From Bacillota bacterium (lineage in GTDB: Bacteria > Bacillota > Clostridia > Lachnospirales > Lachnospiraceae): DNA of 64,000 nt. A program made the position numbers and the translations under genes. Below the pieces are notes generated by a model. It saw only the letters and a list, made by a program, of their open reading frames with translations, searched no databases and had not been told where the DNA came from. Shown here piece after piece: positions 50,808 to 60,800 of the stretch. The stretch is from positions 248,001 through 312,000 of the forward strand of contig JAEZJV010000040.1 of NCBI GenBank assembly GCA_023415635.1. Reading direction: 5' to 3'. Within the stretch, counting starts at the first letter, position 1, and each line of letters starts with the position of its first letter.

Positions 50808-52013
50808 TTAACCGATCCGTTTGTTCTGATATACCTTCCGCTTTTGGAATACCCTGTCCCTCGACATAACCCTTGAATAAACCCTTTCCACCTGATAAGC
50901 AAATTCCTGCATGGAATACTTCCGGACCTTATCCAATGCATTATTCTGATAATCCGTCTTCTTATCCAGGAATAGGATCTTGTCCAAACCATAATAAAGT
51001 TCTTCCTGCTCGGTAAATGTATAGCCGTTCCTGCCTTGTTCTAAAATGTCCTCCAAACACTTATCCTCTCTAGCTACAACCGGAAGACCAGAGGCCATAG
51101 CTTCGATATAAGTCAATCCCTGAGTCTCACTTCTTGAGGCACTTACAAACACATCACCCAGCCGATAATACAGCCCAATCATATCCCAGGCTTTTGAGCC
51201 GGTAAAAATAACCCGTGAAGCTATTCCCAGCTCATAAGCGAGCTCCTGAAGCCTACCAAGCTCAGGCCCGCTGCCGACGATAACAAATTTTATACTCTGC
51301 CTTGACGACATATATTCCGGCATTGCTCTAAGCAGCTCTTCAATATTCTTCTCCTGGGATACCCTTCCGACATAAATCAGGACCTTATCCTCCTTTTGGA
51401 TGCCATAGCTTCTCCTCAGTGCTGCTATCTCTTCCTCCGAATATTTACCCTGGTCGAATTTGCTTAAATCAATCCCGGTCGGAACTATGGATATATCCTT
51501 ATGAACACTGTAGGTCATCAGCAGCCCCCTCGTCTTCTCAGACGGTACGATTACCTGCTCTACAGTGTTACAGCAGAGCTTGGAGTAGATCCTCGCAAAA
51601 GCCTTAGCCCTCCTGTCCAGTGCCTTGAAATGGGTTAGGTAGTGTGTGTAATCCTCGTATATCGTATGATAGGTATGCACAATCGGAAGCTTCAGCTCCT
51701 TAGCCATAATACGGCCGAAGATGCCAAGGGAAAACTCTGTATGAGTATGGATAATATCTAAATTCAATTTCTTTATTATATGGGCAAGCTTCGGATGATA
51801 AAACAGCCCTACTCTACGTTCTGTAATAAAGACAAAAGGGATACTGGGCACACGGTATACGTTATACTCCTTCTCAGGAGCTCCCGGAGTTGTCGTTGTG
51901 AAAACATAAACATTATGTCCCCGTTTCTCCAATTCCTTCTTTAACAAATATACTGAGGTTGCTACCCCGTTAATCTCAGGGTAATAGGTCTCCGAAAATA
52001 AGCCAATATTCAT
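50808..52013 (-). CDS. GT4 glycosyltransferase, diacylglycerol glucosyltransferase-like
   Basis: Membrane-associated glycosyltransferase of family GT4, 401 residues. The N-terminal Rossmann domain starts NIGLFSETYYPEINGVATSV and has IIHTHTEFSLGIFG; the C-terminal domain has YVGRVSQEKNIEELLRAMPE, FVIVGSGPELGRLQELAYEL and the nucleotide-sugar EX7E-like ASRSETQGLTYIEAMASGLP. This pattern matches 1,2-diacylglycerol 3-glucosyltransferases that make glycolipid anchors. The basic tail (RDRVFQKRKVYQNKRIG) suits membrane surface binding. GGGAG precedes the ATG. Confidence 0.88.
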   Translation of the reverse strand: MNIGLFSETYYPEINGVATSVYLLKKELEKRGHNVYVFTTTTPGAPEKEYNVYRVPSIPFVFITERRVGLFYHPKLAHIIKKLNLDIIHTHTEFSLGIFGRIMAKELKLPIVHTYHTIYEDYTHYLTHFKALDRRAKAFARIYSKLCCNTVEQVIVPSEKTRGLLMTYSVHKDISIVPTGIDLSKFDQGKYSEEEIAALRRSYGIQKEDKVLIYVGRVSQEKNIEELLRAMPEYMSSRQSIKFVIVGSGPELGRLQELAYELGIASRVIFTGSKAWDMIGLYYRLGDVFVSASRSETQGLTYIEAMASGLPVVAREDKCLEDILEQGRNGYTFTEQEELYYGLDKILFLDKKTDYQNNALDKVRKYSMQEFAYQVERVYSRVMSRDRVFQKRKVYQNKRIG

Positions 52014-52209
52014 TCATATCTCCCTGCCTCTCCCTTATTTGCTCATATCTTATAGCCCATTTTATAATAATGTATTTAAAATAAAATGTAAAGTTAGGAT
52101 TAGCAATATTTTCAAATATTACGAACTTTTGCTTTATTTTTTTTTGAAACCGAATTATAATAATATAATAGTATATAATTATAAATAAAATCGAAAGGAT
52201 GATTACTGA

Positions 52210-52464
52210 ATGAAGAAATTTGGTAAATTCGTATTTGGAACGATTACTCTGGCATCCGTTGCAGCCGGTGCTTATTATTTCTATAAGAACTATATTAAGA
52301 AAGATTCTTCCGATGAATTTGATGATTTTGAGGATGAATTCGAAGACTTTGATACAGAGGAAGAAGAAGCTGAAAAGGATTCGAGAGGCTATGTACCGAT
52401 TAATTTGAATCCCGAGGAAGAAGCACCCGAGCAATCCGAAGATGCAGCAGAGAATGAACTCTAA
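52210..52464 (+). CDS. Small membrane protein with an acidic tail, unknown function
   Basis: 84 residues: a basic KKFGK start, one transmembrane helix (about 8-27, VFGTITLASVAAGAYYFYKN), then a cytoplasmic or exposed tail that is almost all Asp, Glu and Phe (SSDEFDDFEDEFEDFDTEEE), followed by an acidic proline-containing end. No family is recognised. AAAGGA lies nine bases before the ATG. The upstream region 52140-52200 is very AT-rich with several TATAAT-like words but no clean -35. A strong terminator follows, so it is monocistronic. Confidence 0.75.
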   Translation: MKKFGKFVFGTITLASVAAGAYYFYKNYIKKDSSDEFDDFEDEFEDFDTEEEEAEKDSRGYVPINLNPEEEAPEQSEDAAENEL

Positions 52465-52479
52465 TTAAAAGTATTAAGT

Positions 52480-52523
52480 AGCTGCCGTACTGAATTTGCA
52501 GATCGCAATCCGGTACGGCAGCT
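52480..52523 (+). terminator. Terminator after the acidic membrane-protein gene
   Basis: 11-bp perfect stem AGCTGCCGTAC/GTACGGCAGCT with an inner TTGC/GCAA hairpin, followed by CTTTTT. Confidence 0.9.
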
Positions 52524-52594
52524 CTTTTTATGTTACTATTCTTCTGGTATCGATACCTTCTATGTGTTCTTCTTTCAGTATATCCTGTCCTTCC

Positions 52595-53590
52595 TTATTC
52601 TCTATACTCCTGCAGAAAGGTTTCGATGTCCTGCTTAAGATGTATATCATCATCGGGGTAATATATATTTTCCGATACATTATCTCCCTGATTGATCTTA
52701 ACAATCAGCTTTGATCCTATATACATTGTATATATTGTCTGATTGTTCAGGTTTTCCATCTCAACCGTATAATCCTGCTCATCCATTGCAGCCTGATTAT
52801 CCCCTGTAAATTGATAAGAGTCCATGACAAGATAAAACGCCTTGATATCCTCTAACGCAGTCAGTGTAATGGAGGTATCATACTTATTGCTTGAGATAGT
52901 GATATATTGTGCTTCCTCAGGTGCAGGAAGAAAGATGTCCCGGAAGGTATAGGTTGCAGCGGATCCACCGGTAACGCGAAGAGAGGTGCTGAATTCCTGG
53001 GCGTCGGTTATATCTTCTGGTATCGATGTAGTCAGGTTATCATTCCCATTCTGACTGTCGATATTATCCGCACTGCCAATCGAAGCTTGGCCATACTCAT
53101 CATCTTCCTTTTTGATTGTATATTCTTCATTCTCTTTTAGGACTGACTGATCACCATCCTTAGCTGCATTCATATCGGCTGTCGTATTGGCGGCTGCCGG
53201 TACTTCCTTCGCTGCCATATCTGCCTTAGCTTCACTGGAGGTGGACTGTTCCATCATCAGATCAGCTTCCGGTGACGCACTATCCTTGGATGTAGTCTCA
53301 TTTCTTACGATCGGCATCTGCTTTATTACATTATAACCTACGACTGCTAGAAGTAAGGCTGCAGCTACACCCGCAAAGCCTCGGATGTAACGGCTCCAGG
53401 GATTGATTTTAGTTGTGCCCTGTTCCGCCCTTAACGCCTGCTGCTCCTTTATTGCAGCCAGAGTCCTGGTAATCAGTTCCTCTGAGACACTGATGCCTTC
53501 TTTATCCAGAGAAGTGTTCAGATGTGATCTGATATTCATATCATCCAGTTCATATTTTTTATTTTTACTCATATCATTGTAATTGCTCAT
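52595..53590 (-). CDS. Anti-sigma factor, membrane-anchored
   Basis: Single-pass protein of 331 residues. The N-terminal cytoplasmic part of about 65 residues is followed by one transmembrane helix (YIRGFAGVAAALLLAVVGYN, near 68-88) and a long extracytoplasmic region: a Ser-, Ala- and acidic-rich linker and a beta-rich domain near 200-320 (TYTFRDIFLPAPEEAQYITI). GGGAGG lies about seven bases before the ATG inside the sigma gene, which it overlaps by 17 bases, so the two are coupled. No zinc anti-sigma HxxxCxxC motif is seen, so the inhibition domain is of another type. The sensed signal is unknown. Confidence 0.8.
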   Translation of the reverse strand: MSNYNDMSKNKKYELDDMNIRSHLNTSLDKEGISVSEELITRTLAAIKEQQALRAEQGTTKINPWSRYIRGFAGVAAALLLAVVGYNVIKQMPIVRNETTSKDSASPEADLMMEQSTSSEAKADMAAKEVPAAANTTADMNAAKDGDQSVLKENEEYTIKKEDDEYGQASIGSADNIDSQNGNDNLTTSIPEDITDAQEFSTSLRVTGGSAATYTFRDIFLPAPEEAQYITISSNKYDTSITLTALEDIKAFYLVMDSYQFTGDNQAAMDEQDYTVEMENLNNQTIYTMYIGSKLIVKINQGDNVSENIYYPDDDIHLKQDIETFLQEYRE

Positions 53591-54128
53591 CTGAAATCCT
53601 CCCTTCCAGCATGGATTTTAGCTTCATCCGGGCTCGTGATAATCTGCTTTTTGCGGTGCCCTCAGCTATATTTAATATATGTGCGGCTTCTGTAATTGTC
53701 ATTTCCTGAAAGTAAATACATAAAACAACCTCTTTATATTTTGCGGGTAACGAAAGAACTGTATTTTTTATTAATTCTTTCGTATCCTGCTTCTCAACAT
53801 CGTCGTAATCCATCTCACTGACTATCGCTTCCTCCTGGTATTCCATCATCGGTACTACCCGGCGGTTCCAGGCACTCTTTAAATAGTCCTTGCAGGTATT
53901 GATCGTAATTCGGATAATCCATGTCTTAATGCTTGAATTTCCTTTAAAGGTTGCAAGCTTCTGATTGACTTTAATAAAGACATCCTGAAAAATATCTTCC
54001 GCGGTATGAATATCCTTGACATACATGTAAGCCATTCGCAGCACATCATTGCCATATTGCCTCATAAGGCTCTCTATATCATACTCTGGTGCCTTTTCCA
54101 GGAGATCCTTGGGCGTATCCTTCTGCAT
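53574..54128 (-). CDS. ECF sigma factor
   Basis: Extracytoplasmic-function RNA polymerase sigma factor of 184 residues. Region 2 is YGNDVLRMAYMYVKDIHTAE then IFQDVFIKVNQ, and region 4 is LPAKYKEVVLCIYFQEMTIT then EGTAKSRLSRARMKL with a complete helix-turn-helix. SIKTWIIRITINTCKDYLKS is a typical region 2.3-2.4. GGGGG precedes the ATG. Overlap with the downstream membrane anti-sigma factor shows a regulated pair. The promoter below is a sigma-A type, so no clear ECF autoregulatory site is visible. Confidence 0.92.
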   Translation of the reverse strand: MQKDTPKDLLEKAPEYDIESLMRQYGNDVLRMAYMYVKDIHTAEDIFQDVFIKVNQKLATFKGNSSIKTWIIRITINTCKDYLKSAWNRRVVPMMEYQEEAIVSEMDYDDVEKQDTKELIKNTVLSLPAKYKEVVLCIYFQEMTITEAAHILNIAEGTAKSRLSRARMKLKSMLEGRISDEQLQ

Positions 54129-54141
54129 CCTAATATCCCCC

Positions 54142-54199
54142 TATACTATACCTTATTTACTATCGTCTGATTCCTTCTGCATAGCTAAAGTATAGTATA
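54142..54199. repeat. Inverted repeat across the sigma-factor promoter and leader
   Basis: TATACTATAC (54142-54151) and its perfect inverted partner GTATAGTATA (54190-54199), 38 bases apart. One arm overlaps the -10 and the other lies just ahead of the ribosome binding site, so the pair acts on DNA rather than in the mRNA. Confidence 0.55.
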
Positions 54200-54221
54200 C
54201 ATGTAACCCTGGACGATGTAA
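54194..54221 (-). promoter_or_regulatory. Sigma-A promoter of the ECF sigma operon
   Basis: Minus strand TTACAT, 16-base spacer, TATACT. Confidence 0.55.
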
Positions 54222-54301
54222 ATGATAAAATCGGAGGTGCACAAGCAGCTTTTTTATTTTCTTAACTATTAGACGAAACAATAACGGAAAGCGTTCCAAA
54301 A

Positions 54302-54359
54302 AAGCCGTAATAGGTATGAAGAATTTTAATTCTCAAAATGTTCATACCTATTGCGGCTT
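54302..54359 (-). terminator. Terminator of the ABC exporter gene
   Basis: 19-bp stem AAGCCGTAATAGGTATGAA with one mismatch and a 20-base loop; the minus strand continues into TTTTTT. Confidence 0.88.
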
Positions 54360-54425
54360 ATTATAAAACTCTATCAAGATAGAAACTCAGTAGTCTGGCA
54401 CTTATCTGTTTCTTCACCCTATTCG

Positions 54426-56177
54426 TCAGGTCTGATCCTTCTTCTCATAAGTCATGCGGTAGAGGCCCGCATAAATTCCGTTCAGAGCCAGTAACTGCTC
54501 ATGAGTGCCTGTCTCCTTGATGCCCTCCTCTGTCAGTACCAGAATCCTCTTCGCATTCTTAATCGTTGAAAGTCTATGGGCTATAACAAAGGTTGTTCTG
54601 TTCTTTGCCAGTTTCTCTAAGGAATCCTGTACCACCTTCTCGCTTTCATTATCTAAGGAGGAGGTTGCCTCATCGAAGATCAGAATCGGAGGGTTCTTTA
54701 AGAAAACTCTGGCTATACTGAGCCTTTGCTTCTGCCCACCGGAGAGCTTGACTCCTCGCTGGCCGATATTGGTATGATAACCCTCCGGCAGCTCCTGGAT
54801 GAACTCATGGGCATTCGCATTCTTTGCTGCCTCTATGACCTCGTCCTCAGTAGCCTCCGGCCTGCCATATCGGATGTTGTCCATAACGGTTCCGGCGAAT
54901 AGATATACGTCCTGTTGGACGATACCGATATTTCTTCTCAGAGATTTCATCGTTAAATCGCGTATATCTTTACCGTCTATTGTGATACTGCCGTCCGACA
55001 CCTCATAAAATCTGGGGATCAGACTGCACATCGTCGTCTTGCCGACTCCTGAGGAACCGACCAGGGCTATGTAATCCCCCGCTTCCACAGTGAGGTTGAT
55101 ATTACGGAACACTTCGGCGGTTGTGTCATTGTATTTGAAGGCAACCCTGTCAAACTTAATCTTTCCCTTCACCTGCTTTAGCTCTACAGCATGAGATCTA
55201 TCCTGAATATCAGGCATAATCATCAGAATATCATAAAACCGCTCAAAGCCTGTAATACCGTTCTGAAAGGTCTCCGTAAAGTTAATCAGCTTCCTCACGG
55301 GATCAATCAGGGTATTGATATAAAGCAGAAAGGTTAAGAGATCACTGATCCCGATGATGCCCTTCGTGATAAAAAGACTGCCTCCTGCAATCATCGCCAC
55401 ATTGATAAAGGCAGTAAAGAGGCCGAGACCGGAATGGAAGGCTGCCATGTTCCAATAACTATTTTGTTTGCTATCTACAAAACGGGAATTGTTTTGATGG
55501 AATTTATCGATTTCCATATCCTCATTAGCAAAGGATTTGACCACTCGGATTCCCGATAGATTATCCTCCACCTGAGCATTAATTTCCGCAATCCTCTCCC
55601 TGTTCTTACGAAAAGCCTTGTGCATCCTGCCCCTCATGTAAAAGGCGAAGATGAACATCGGAGGAATAAAAGCAAAAACCAGCAGAGTCAAAGGTAAATT
55701 GATCCTGATCAGAATGATAAAGGCACCCACCACTTTAATTGCAGATATGACAATGTCTTCGGGACCGTGATGACACAGCTCCGAGATGTCAAACAGATCA
55801 TTGGTGATCCTGGACATCAGCTGACCCGTCTTCTGGTTGTCATAATAGCTAAAGGATAGCTTCTGGAAATGTTCGAATAAATCGTTACGCATGGAATATT
55901 CCATCCGCGCTCCCATGATATGCCCCTTATAGGCAATAAAGTAATTACTTACAAATTCTAGTAGTGCCAAACCAATCATTACAAGGAGAAGCCTAATAAT
56001 GTAAGGTGTTGCCTGGTTCATCTCGTATTTAATAAGAATATCATTTGTGATATACCTGACTATCATCGGAAATACCAAAGATATTCCTGCTGCTATCAGT
56101 GCAAAGAACATATCCGCTATGAATAGTCCTAAGTGCGGTTTATAATAAGATAATAATTTTTTTGTTCTGTTACTCAT
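54426..56177 (-). CDS. ABC exporter, fused membrane and ATPase domains
   Basis: Half-transporter of 583 residues that should work as a homodimer or with another half. Six transmembrane helices (about 15-310) are followed by an ATPase: Walker A GSSGVGKTT, Q-loop GIVQQDVYLFAGTVMDNIRY, signature KLSGGQKQRLSIA, Walker B LIFDEATSSLD and the H-loop VIAHRLST. It resembles MsbA/LmrA-type multidrug or lipid exporters. AGGAGGT lies eight bases before the ATG at 56177; the GTG nine bases earlier is less likely. The substrate is unknown. It is transcribed alone. Confidence 0.93.
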   Translation of the reverse strand: MSNRTKKLLSYYKPHLGLFIADMFFALIAAGISLVFPMIVRYITNDILIKYEMNQATPYIIRLLLVMIGLALLEFVSNYFIAYKGHIMGARMEYSMRNDLFEHFQKLSFSYYDNQKTGQLMSRITNDLFDISELCHHGPEDIVISAIKVVGAFIILIRINLPLTLLVFAFIPPMFIFAFYMRGRMHKAFRKNRERIAEINAQVEDNLSGIRVVKSFANEDMEIDKFHQNNSRFVDSKQNSYWNMAAFHSGLGLFTAFINVAMIAGGSLFITKGIIGISDLLTFLLYINTLIDPVRKLINFTETFQNGITGFERFYDILMIMPDIQDRSHAVELKQVKGKIKFDRVAFKYNDTTAEVFRNINLTVEAGDYIALVGSSGVGKTTMCSLIPRFYEVSDGSITIDGKDIRDLTMKSLRRNIGIVQQDVYLFAGTVMDNIRYGRPEATEDEVIEAAKNANAHEFIQELPEGYHTNIGQRGVKLSGGQKQRLSIARVFLKNPPILIFDEATSSLDNESEKVVQDSLEKLAKNRTTFVIAHRLSTIKNAKRILVLTEEGIKETGTHEQLLALNGIYAGLYRMTYEKKDQT

Positions 56178-56239
56178 CTCTCCCACCTCCTAAAATCGGT
56201 AATCCATATTATTTACAATCATTGAAAGATATGAATAGC

Positions 56240-56665
56240 TTACTTTAAAGCATTCAGTTCATTCTCCGTTAACACTTCAATTCCATGCTTCATCAATAAC
56301 TCAGCTGCTCTGCCATATCCGTCAATCAGTGTCCCGGTAAAAGTCCCATCATAAACCTTCCCGCAGCCGCAGGAGGGGCTTTTTGCTTTCAAAATTGCCT
56401 TTGTAATCCCAAGCGCCTTCGCTATTGCCAAGGTTCGTTCTGCTCCCAGCTCAAATTCTGCCGTGCAGTCCACACCTTCCTTACTCATGACCTTAACTCC
56501 TTGAATTTCACAGCTGGCTCTGGGTGTCGGCAGTCCGCCCAGCTGCTCGGGGCATACCGGGATAGCCTCTCCCCTGTTAACCAGGTCAATTATCTGCTGT
56601 TCCTCCTTGCTATCTCCATCATATCTACACGGGGCTCCTGCCAGGCATGCACTTACAAGAAACAT
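56240..56665 (-). CDS. DUF523 family protein
   Basis: Small cytoplasmic protein of 141 residues with the complete DUF523 pattern: VSACLAGAPCRYDGDSK at the N-terminus, CPEQLGGLPTPRASCEI, and KSPSCGCGKVYDGTFTGTL. The conserved cysteines (at 7, 13, 38 and the SCGCG group) suggest metal or iron-sulfur binding, not experimentally assigned here. GGAGG precedes the ATG. It lies 54 bases ahead of the ABC exporter gene on the same strand and may be read with it. Confidence 0.88.
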   Translation of the reverse strand: MFLVSACLAGAPCRYDGDSKEEQQIIDLVNRGEAIPVCPEQLGGLPTPRASCEIQGVKVMSKEGVDCTAEFELGAERTLAIAKALGITKAILKAKSPSCGCGKVYDGTFTGTLIDGYGRAAELLMKHGIEVLTENELNALK

Positions 56666-56740
56666 CTCTCTACTCCTCCTTGACTTTGATCCTTACGAAG
56701 ATTATCCCTTCATAAACTCTACAAAACATGTTTACGAAAA

Positions 56741-56780
56741 AGCTGATTAGTGATTGTCAGATACCAATCACTAATCAGCT
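56741..56780 (-). terminator. Terminator of the dnaE-pfkA operon
   Basis: Perfect 16-bp stem AGCTGATTAGTGATTG with an eight-base loop, running into TTTTT on the minus strand. Confidence 0.9.
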
Positions 56781-56843
56781 CATTTCTTTATTTTGTCCTA
56801 ACCCCGATCTGAGGTACTTTATTCTCCTATCAAGAGAATCTGC

Positions 56844-57815
56844 TTACTTGGAAAGTCTTACGGACAGATCAAACATATACTGATCGATATCCTTAGTCAT
56901 TGCCAGACCCTCTTCAATATCAAAATCCACGAATTGGCCACCTTTATAACCGACAATTCTCTTTGTCTTGCCCTCTACCAGCAAATCTACCGCTCTTGCG
57001 CCCATCATTGATGCATAAACACGGTCTCTTGTCGTAGGGCTGCCTCCCCGTTGTGCATGACCGATGATAGTAGCTCTTGTCTCCATACCGGTTGCAGCCT
57101 CAATTCTCTTCGCCATACCGTTAGAATCGCCGACACCTTCGGCATTCACTATAATATAATGCTTCTTACCCTTTTTACGCTTCTCGATGATACTGTTGAT
57201 GATTCTCTGCTCATCATATTCATAGCGTTCTGGTATAAGAATATCCTCTGCTCCATTTGCAATACCACACCATAAAGCTATATAACCTGCATGTCTTCCC
57301 ATTACCTCGATTACACTGCATCTCTCATGAGAGGTTGAAGTATCTCTTACTTTATCAATGGTCTCCATCGCTGTATTTACTGCGGTGTCAAAGCCAATGG
57401 TATAGTCCGTACATGCAATATCCAAATCTATTGTTCCGGGAATTCCTACAGCATTGATACCTCTTCTCGCCAGCTGCTGGGCTCCCTTGAAAGATCCGTC
57501 ACCGCCGATGACCACCAGCCCGTCAATCTTATGCTTTCTGCAAATATCTGCAGCTTTGTCCTGTATCTCAGGTTTCAACATCTCTATGCAACGTGCGGTA
57601 TATAGGATGGTACCGCCTCTCTGTATGATATCGGAAACACTCCTCGCATCCATATCTACAATATCTTCTTCCAGTAAGCCTAAGTAACCTCTTTTGATAC
57701 CCTTTACCTTACAGCCTGCCGCTAAGGCAGATCTAACTACTGCTCTGATAGCAGCATTCATCCCCGGCGCATCCCCACCGCTGGTTAACACGCCTATCGT
57801 ATTAACTTTTTCCAT
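56844..57815 (-). CDS. pfkA: 6-phosphofructokinase, ATP-dependent
   Basis: Commits fructose 6-phosphate to glycolysis. The 323-residue protein has the ATP loop GVLTSGGDAPGMNAAIR, the GGDGSFKGAQ motif, the substrate-binding PGTIDLDIACTDYTIGFDTA with catalytic Asp, and MGRHAGYIAL. Length and sequence match allosteric bacterial PfkA. GGAGG precedes the ATG. It follows dnaE by 43 bases, the common Firmicute dnaE-pfkA order, and ends at a strong terminator. Confidence 0.96.
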   Translation of the reverse strand: MEKVNTIGVLTSGGDAPGMNAAIRAVVRSALAAGCKVKGIKRGYLGLLEEDIVDMDARSVSDIIQRGGTILYTARCIEMLKPEIQDKAADICRKHKIDGLVVIGGDGSFKGAQQLARRGINAVGIPGTIDLDIACTDYTIGFDTAVNTAMETIDKVRDTSTSHERCSVIEVMGRHAGYIALWCGIANGAEDILIPERYEYDEQRIINSIIEKRKKGKKHYIIVNAEGVGDSNGMAKRIEAATGMETRATIIGHAQRGGSPTTRDRVYASMMGARAVDLLVEGKTKRIVGYKGGQFVDFDIEEGLAMTKDIDQYMFDLSVRLSK

Positions 57816-57858
57816 TGTTATAACCTCCGCTCAATCAACAACTAAAGACTACAGTATT

Positions 57859-60800
57859 CTAATCCATTTTCCCAAGTTTTTCAATACTCTTTTCTGTAAT
57901 TCGTATATTTTCTTCTGAATAAATTGTCATCAGCCGTTGAATCAGAACCTTATCCGCTTTTACATTTCTGCTTTTTGGAAGCTTTTTCATGCATTTTTCC
58001 GCTTCACAATAGATTACCACCGTATCATTACCGTCGTATTGATCCAGCAGAGTGTACAGATTTTGTTCGTCTCTTTGAAAGTCCGAGAGGTTATTATACT
58101 TAATCCAGACCTCCTGTGGTATGCTGTCAAAGGGTATGATGTCCTGGCAAATCAACTTCGCTGCCTTTTCTTCCTCCACGGTTACCTTACCGCGGACAAA
58201 TATTTTTCTGTCGGACTCTATCAGAGATTTATATTTCTCATAATCCTTCGGGAATATTATAACCTCTACATTACCGAATAAATCCTCAAGTGTAATAAAT
58301 GCCATCATACTGTTACTGCGTGTCGTCTTCACGGTCTTCGAGGTAACCATACCGCCGATGACCTCCATATTACCATCAGTTACCTTTGGTCTGTCAATAT
58401 CTTCATCAATCATAAAATCATTGGAGTTGGCGGTAACATTCTTCTTGATGCGAAACTCATATTCCTCCAGCGGATGCCCGCTCACATAGATACCGAGTAC
58501 CTCCTTCTCAAAGGCCAGCAGCTGTTCCTTACTGTATTCCGCTACCTCCGGCATCGTCAGCTCATAATCCATCTTTTCCTCTACCCCTGCTAAGTCAAAT
58601 AAGGTCATCTGACCGGTCAGCGATTTTTTCTTGTCCGCAGCGATATCATCCAGAATCTGTATATAATTCATCATCAGCTGTCTGCGGTTTTGATGAAGTT
58701 TCGAAAATACTCCAGCCTTAATAAAGCTTTCTATTGTTCTCTTATTCACTTCCTTACCCGACAATCTCGTTGCAAAATCCTTCAGATCAACAAACGGCCC
58801 ATTCTGCTCACGTTCGGCGACAATTGCATCAATAACCGGTCTTCCCACTCCCTTGATTGCGGAAAGTGCATATCGGATGGCTCCTTCAGACACGGTAAAA
58901 ACCGTATCCCCTTCGTTAATATCGGGGGGAAGAATTTCAATTCCCATCTGTCTGCAGGTATAGATATATTCTGAAACCTTGCCTGGATTTTCTATGACGG
59001 AGGTCATAAGTGCCGCCATGAACTCTACAGGATAGTAGGCCTTTAGATAGGCTGTTTCATAGGAGATGACGGCATAAGCTGCGGCATGGGACTTATTAAA
59101 AGCATACTTTGCAAAATCCATCATTTCATCATAGATATGGTTGGCGACAGCCTCCGGAATACCGTTTTTGATACAGCCAGGAACGCCTTCCTCTTCATTG
59201 CCGTATACAAATGCCTTCCGTTCCTTAATCATCACGGATTCTTTTTTCTTGGACATGGCACGTCGCACCAGGTCACTTCGACCATAGCTATATCCGGCCA
59301 GATCACGAACAATCTGCATTACCTGCTCCTGATATACGATACAGCCATAGGTTGGGGACAAGATCGGCTCCAGCTGGGGGCATTCATAGGTGATATGCCC
59401 TGCTTCATTCTTCCCCTTGACATACTGCGGGATAAATTCCATCGGACCCGGACGATATAACGCAATTCCTGCTATAATATCCTCTAAGTTCCGGGGCTTT
59501 AACTCCTTCATGAAACTCTTCATTCCGGCGCTTTCCAACTGGAAGATTCCCTCGGTCTTAGCGGAGGATATCAGATCATATACCTTCTGATCATTATAAT
59601 CTATCTTCTTAATGTCGAATTCCTCCCTGTCAGAGGAAGGTGATTTCTTATATGCTTTATTAACTAAGGCCTGTGCATTCTGTATCACAGTCAAGGTCCG
59701 AAGACCAAGAAAATCCATCTTGAGTAATCCCAGCTCTTCCAGAGTCGTCATTGTGAATTGTGTAGTAACAGAATCGTCTGAGGATCGGGAAAGTGGAACA
59801 TATTCATCCAGACTCTCCTTACCGATCACGACCCCCGCTGCATGCATTGAGGTATGTCTTGGCAGACCCTCCAGTCGTTTTGACATATCTATCAGGTATT
59901 TCACCTCATTATTAGTCTCATAAAGCTGCTTTAACTCTTTATTGGCACCCAGTGCTTTTTCAATCGTTATTCCTATCTCAGTGGGAATCATCTTGGCAAC
60001 TGTATCCACTTGGGCATAAGGTAAATCCAGAGCCCGTCCCACATCACGGATTACCGCTCTTGCTGCCATTGTACCGAAGGTTACGATCTGGACCACCTTG
60101 TCCTTGCCGTATTTATCGGTTACATAATCGATTACCTCCTGCCTGCGCTCGTAACAGAAATCGATATCGATATCGGGCATGGTAAGTCGCTCCGGATTTA
60201 GGAAGCGCTCAAACAGCAGATTGTATTTAATCGGGTCGATATCCGTAATATGTAAGGAATAAGAAACAATCGAACCCGCAGCACTGCCACGACCAGGTCC
60301 GACAATGATGTTGTTGTCTCTGGCATATTTGATGAAATCCCATACTATGAGAAAATAATCCACAAAGCCCATATTACGGATGGTATCCAGCTCATAATCC
60401 AAACGTTCCTTCAGCTCCTGAGACACCGGCTGATACCGCTCCATCAGTCCTTCCTCACAGAGCTTTTTCAGATAATCAAAAGCTGTATAAGGCACCGGTA
60501 CAGGATAAACAGGTAATTTGTATTCACCAAAGGTAATGGTTACATTACAGCGTCTGGAGATATCATAAGTGTTCTGAAGAGCTTCCTTGGCATAGGGAAA
60601 TATTTCAAGCATCTCCTCGGGAGACTTCAGATAATACTGACCTCCTTCATAACGCATGCGGTTCTCATCAGATACCTTCCTTTGGGTCTGGATACAGAGC
60701 AGTATATCATGAGGATCAGCATCCTCCGCATAGGTATAGTGAACGTCATTCGTCGCCACTAATTGGATCCCTGTATCCTGGGATAGGCGCAGTAATGCCT

